From: DTU015 sp964406505
Lineage (GTDB): Bacteria > Bacillota > Sulfobacillia > Fermentithermobacillales > Fermentithermobacillaceae
DNA length: 5,668 nt
Assembly (NCBI GenBank): GCA_964406505.1
Contig: CAYORX010000048.1
Coordinates: forward strand, 1-5,668
Direction of reading: 5' to 3'
Position numbers and translations under genes: made by a program. Shown one piece after another: positions 5,479 to 5,668 of this stretch. The notes under the pieces are model-generated. The model ran no database searches, was not told where the DNA came from, and saw nothing but the letters and a program-made list of their open reading frames with translations. Numbering within the stretch: the stretch's first letter is position 1; each line of letters opens with the position of its first letter.

Positions 5479-5668
5479 TTAACGTATATTATCCCTCAGG
5501 GCTTGCTCGAAATCATCCATTCTGTGGTTAACATTAAAAAACGGGAGGCCGCAAACACGGTATTTATTATCATCAACATAGACTTTAACTGGAATCCCTT
5601 CTTTACTGATACGGAGCAAGAAATCTTCCTTCCATTTATCCTGGTCTAACAAATGGTCACCTTTGGGT
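5479..5668 (-). CDS. C-terminal part of an unrecognised protein (partial)
   Basis: The minus strand is open from the right edge of the window (first full codon 5667-5665) to a TAA at 5481-5479, giving 62 residues. They include KGDHLLDQDKWKEDF, GIPVKVYVDDNKYRVCGLPF and RMDDFEQALRDNIR. The charged, strand-then-helix character and the lack of stops in this frame support coding. The start lies outside the window, so this may be an intact gene or another remnant. I recognise no domain. The 23 bp to the next gene would allow a shared transcript with the small broken gene at 5455-5236. Confidence 0.5.
   Translation of the reverse strand, partial: PKGDHLLDQDKWKEDFLLRISKEGIPVKVYVDDNKYRVCGLPFFNVNHRMDDFEQALRDNIR

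Overview
The window looks like an accessory, partly decayed stretch of a bacterial chromosome, with every recognisable gene on the minus strand. Strong AGGAGG-type ribosome binding sites combined with TTG and GTG starts, an IS256-family element, a secreted lipoprotein serpin and moderate base composition fit an anaerobic, possibly thermophilic, Bacillota. That assignment is an inference from style, not from a marker gene.

Layout, left to right. Positions 1-200 hold the start of a small cupin-like gene with two frame breaks, running off the left edge. Positions 192-1152 hold an alpha/beta hydrolase pseudogene with two in-frame stops, two frameshifts and a missing C-terminus that should carry the catalytic His. 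Positions 1335-1993 hold a type II toxin-antitoxin pair: an intact Phd/YefM-type antitoxin overlapping a VapC-like PIN toxin by 7 bp. The toxin ORF is open from end to end, but two opposite frameshifts replace its middle with out-of-frame sequence and remove one catalytic Asp. Upstream of the antitoxin sit two identical 8-bp palindromes one helical turn apart, a likely autoregulatory operator. Positions 2167-2198 are a strong hairpin, the probable terminator of the next gene. Positions 2230-3480 are an intact serpin with a lipoprotein signal peptide. Positions 3648-3860 hold a C-terminal fragment of an unrecognised protein beside an insertion sequence. Positions 3861-5216 are an IS256-family element whose transposase has one nonsense codon at codon 47. 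Positions 5236-5455 hold a small unrecognised gene broken by a stop and a frameshift, and 5479-5668 the C-terminal end of another unrecognised protein.

The genes do not form an obvious pathway. The serpin and the antitoxin are the only complete, undamaged genes; every other complete or near-complete gene carries at least one disabling lesion. This means either real decay of a non-essential island in which the serpin is still under selection, or draft-quality sequence with indel errors. Some lesions lie in short runs (A6, G4, a GC repeat), but the four in-frame stops are not explained by run-length errors. I found no CRISPR array, tRNA, rRNA or riboswitch, and nothing that I would call a new multi-gene system.
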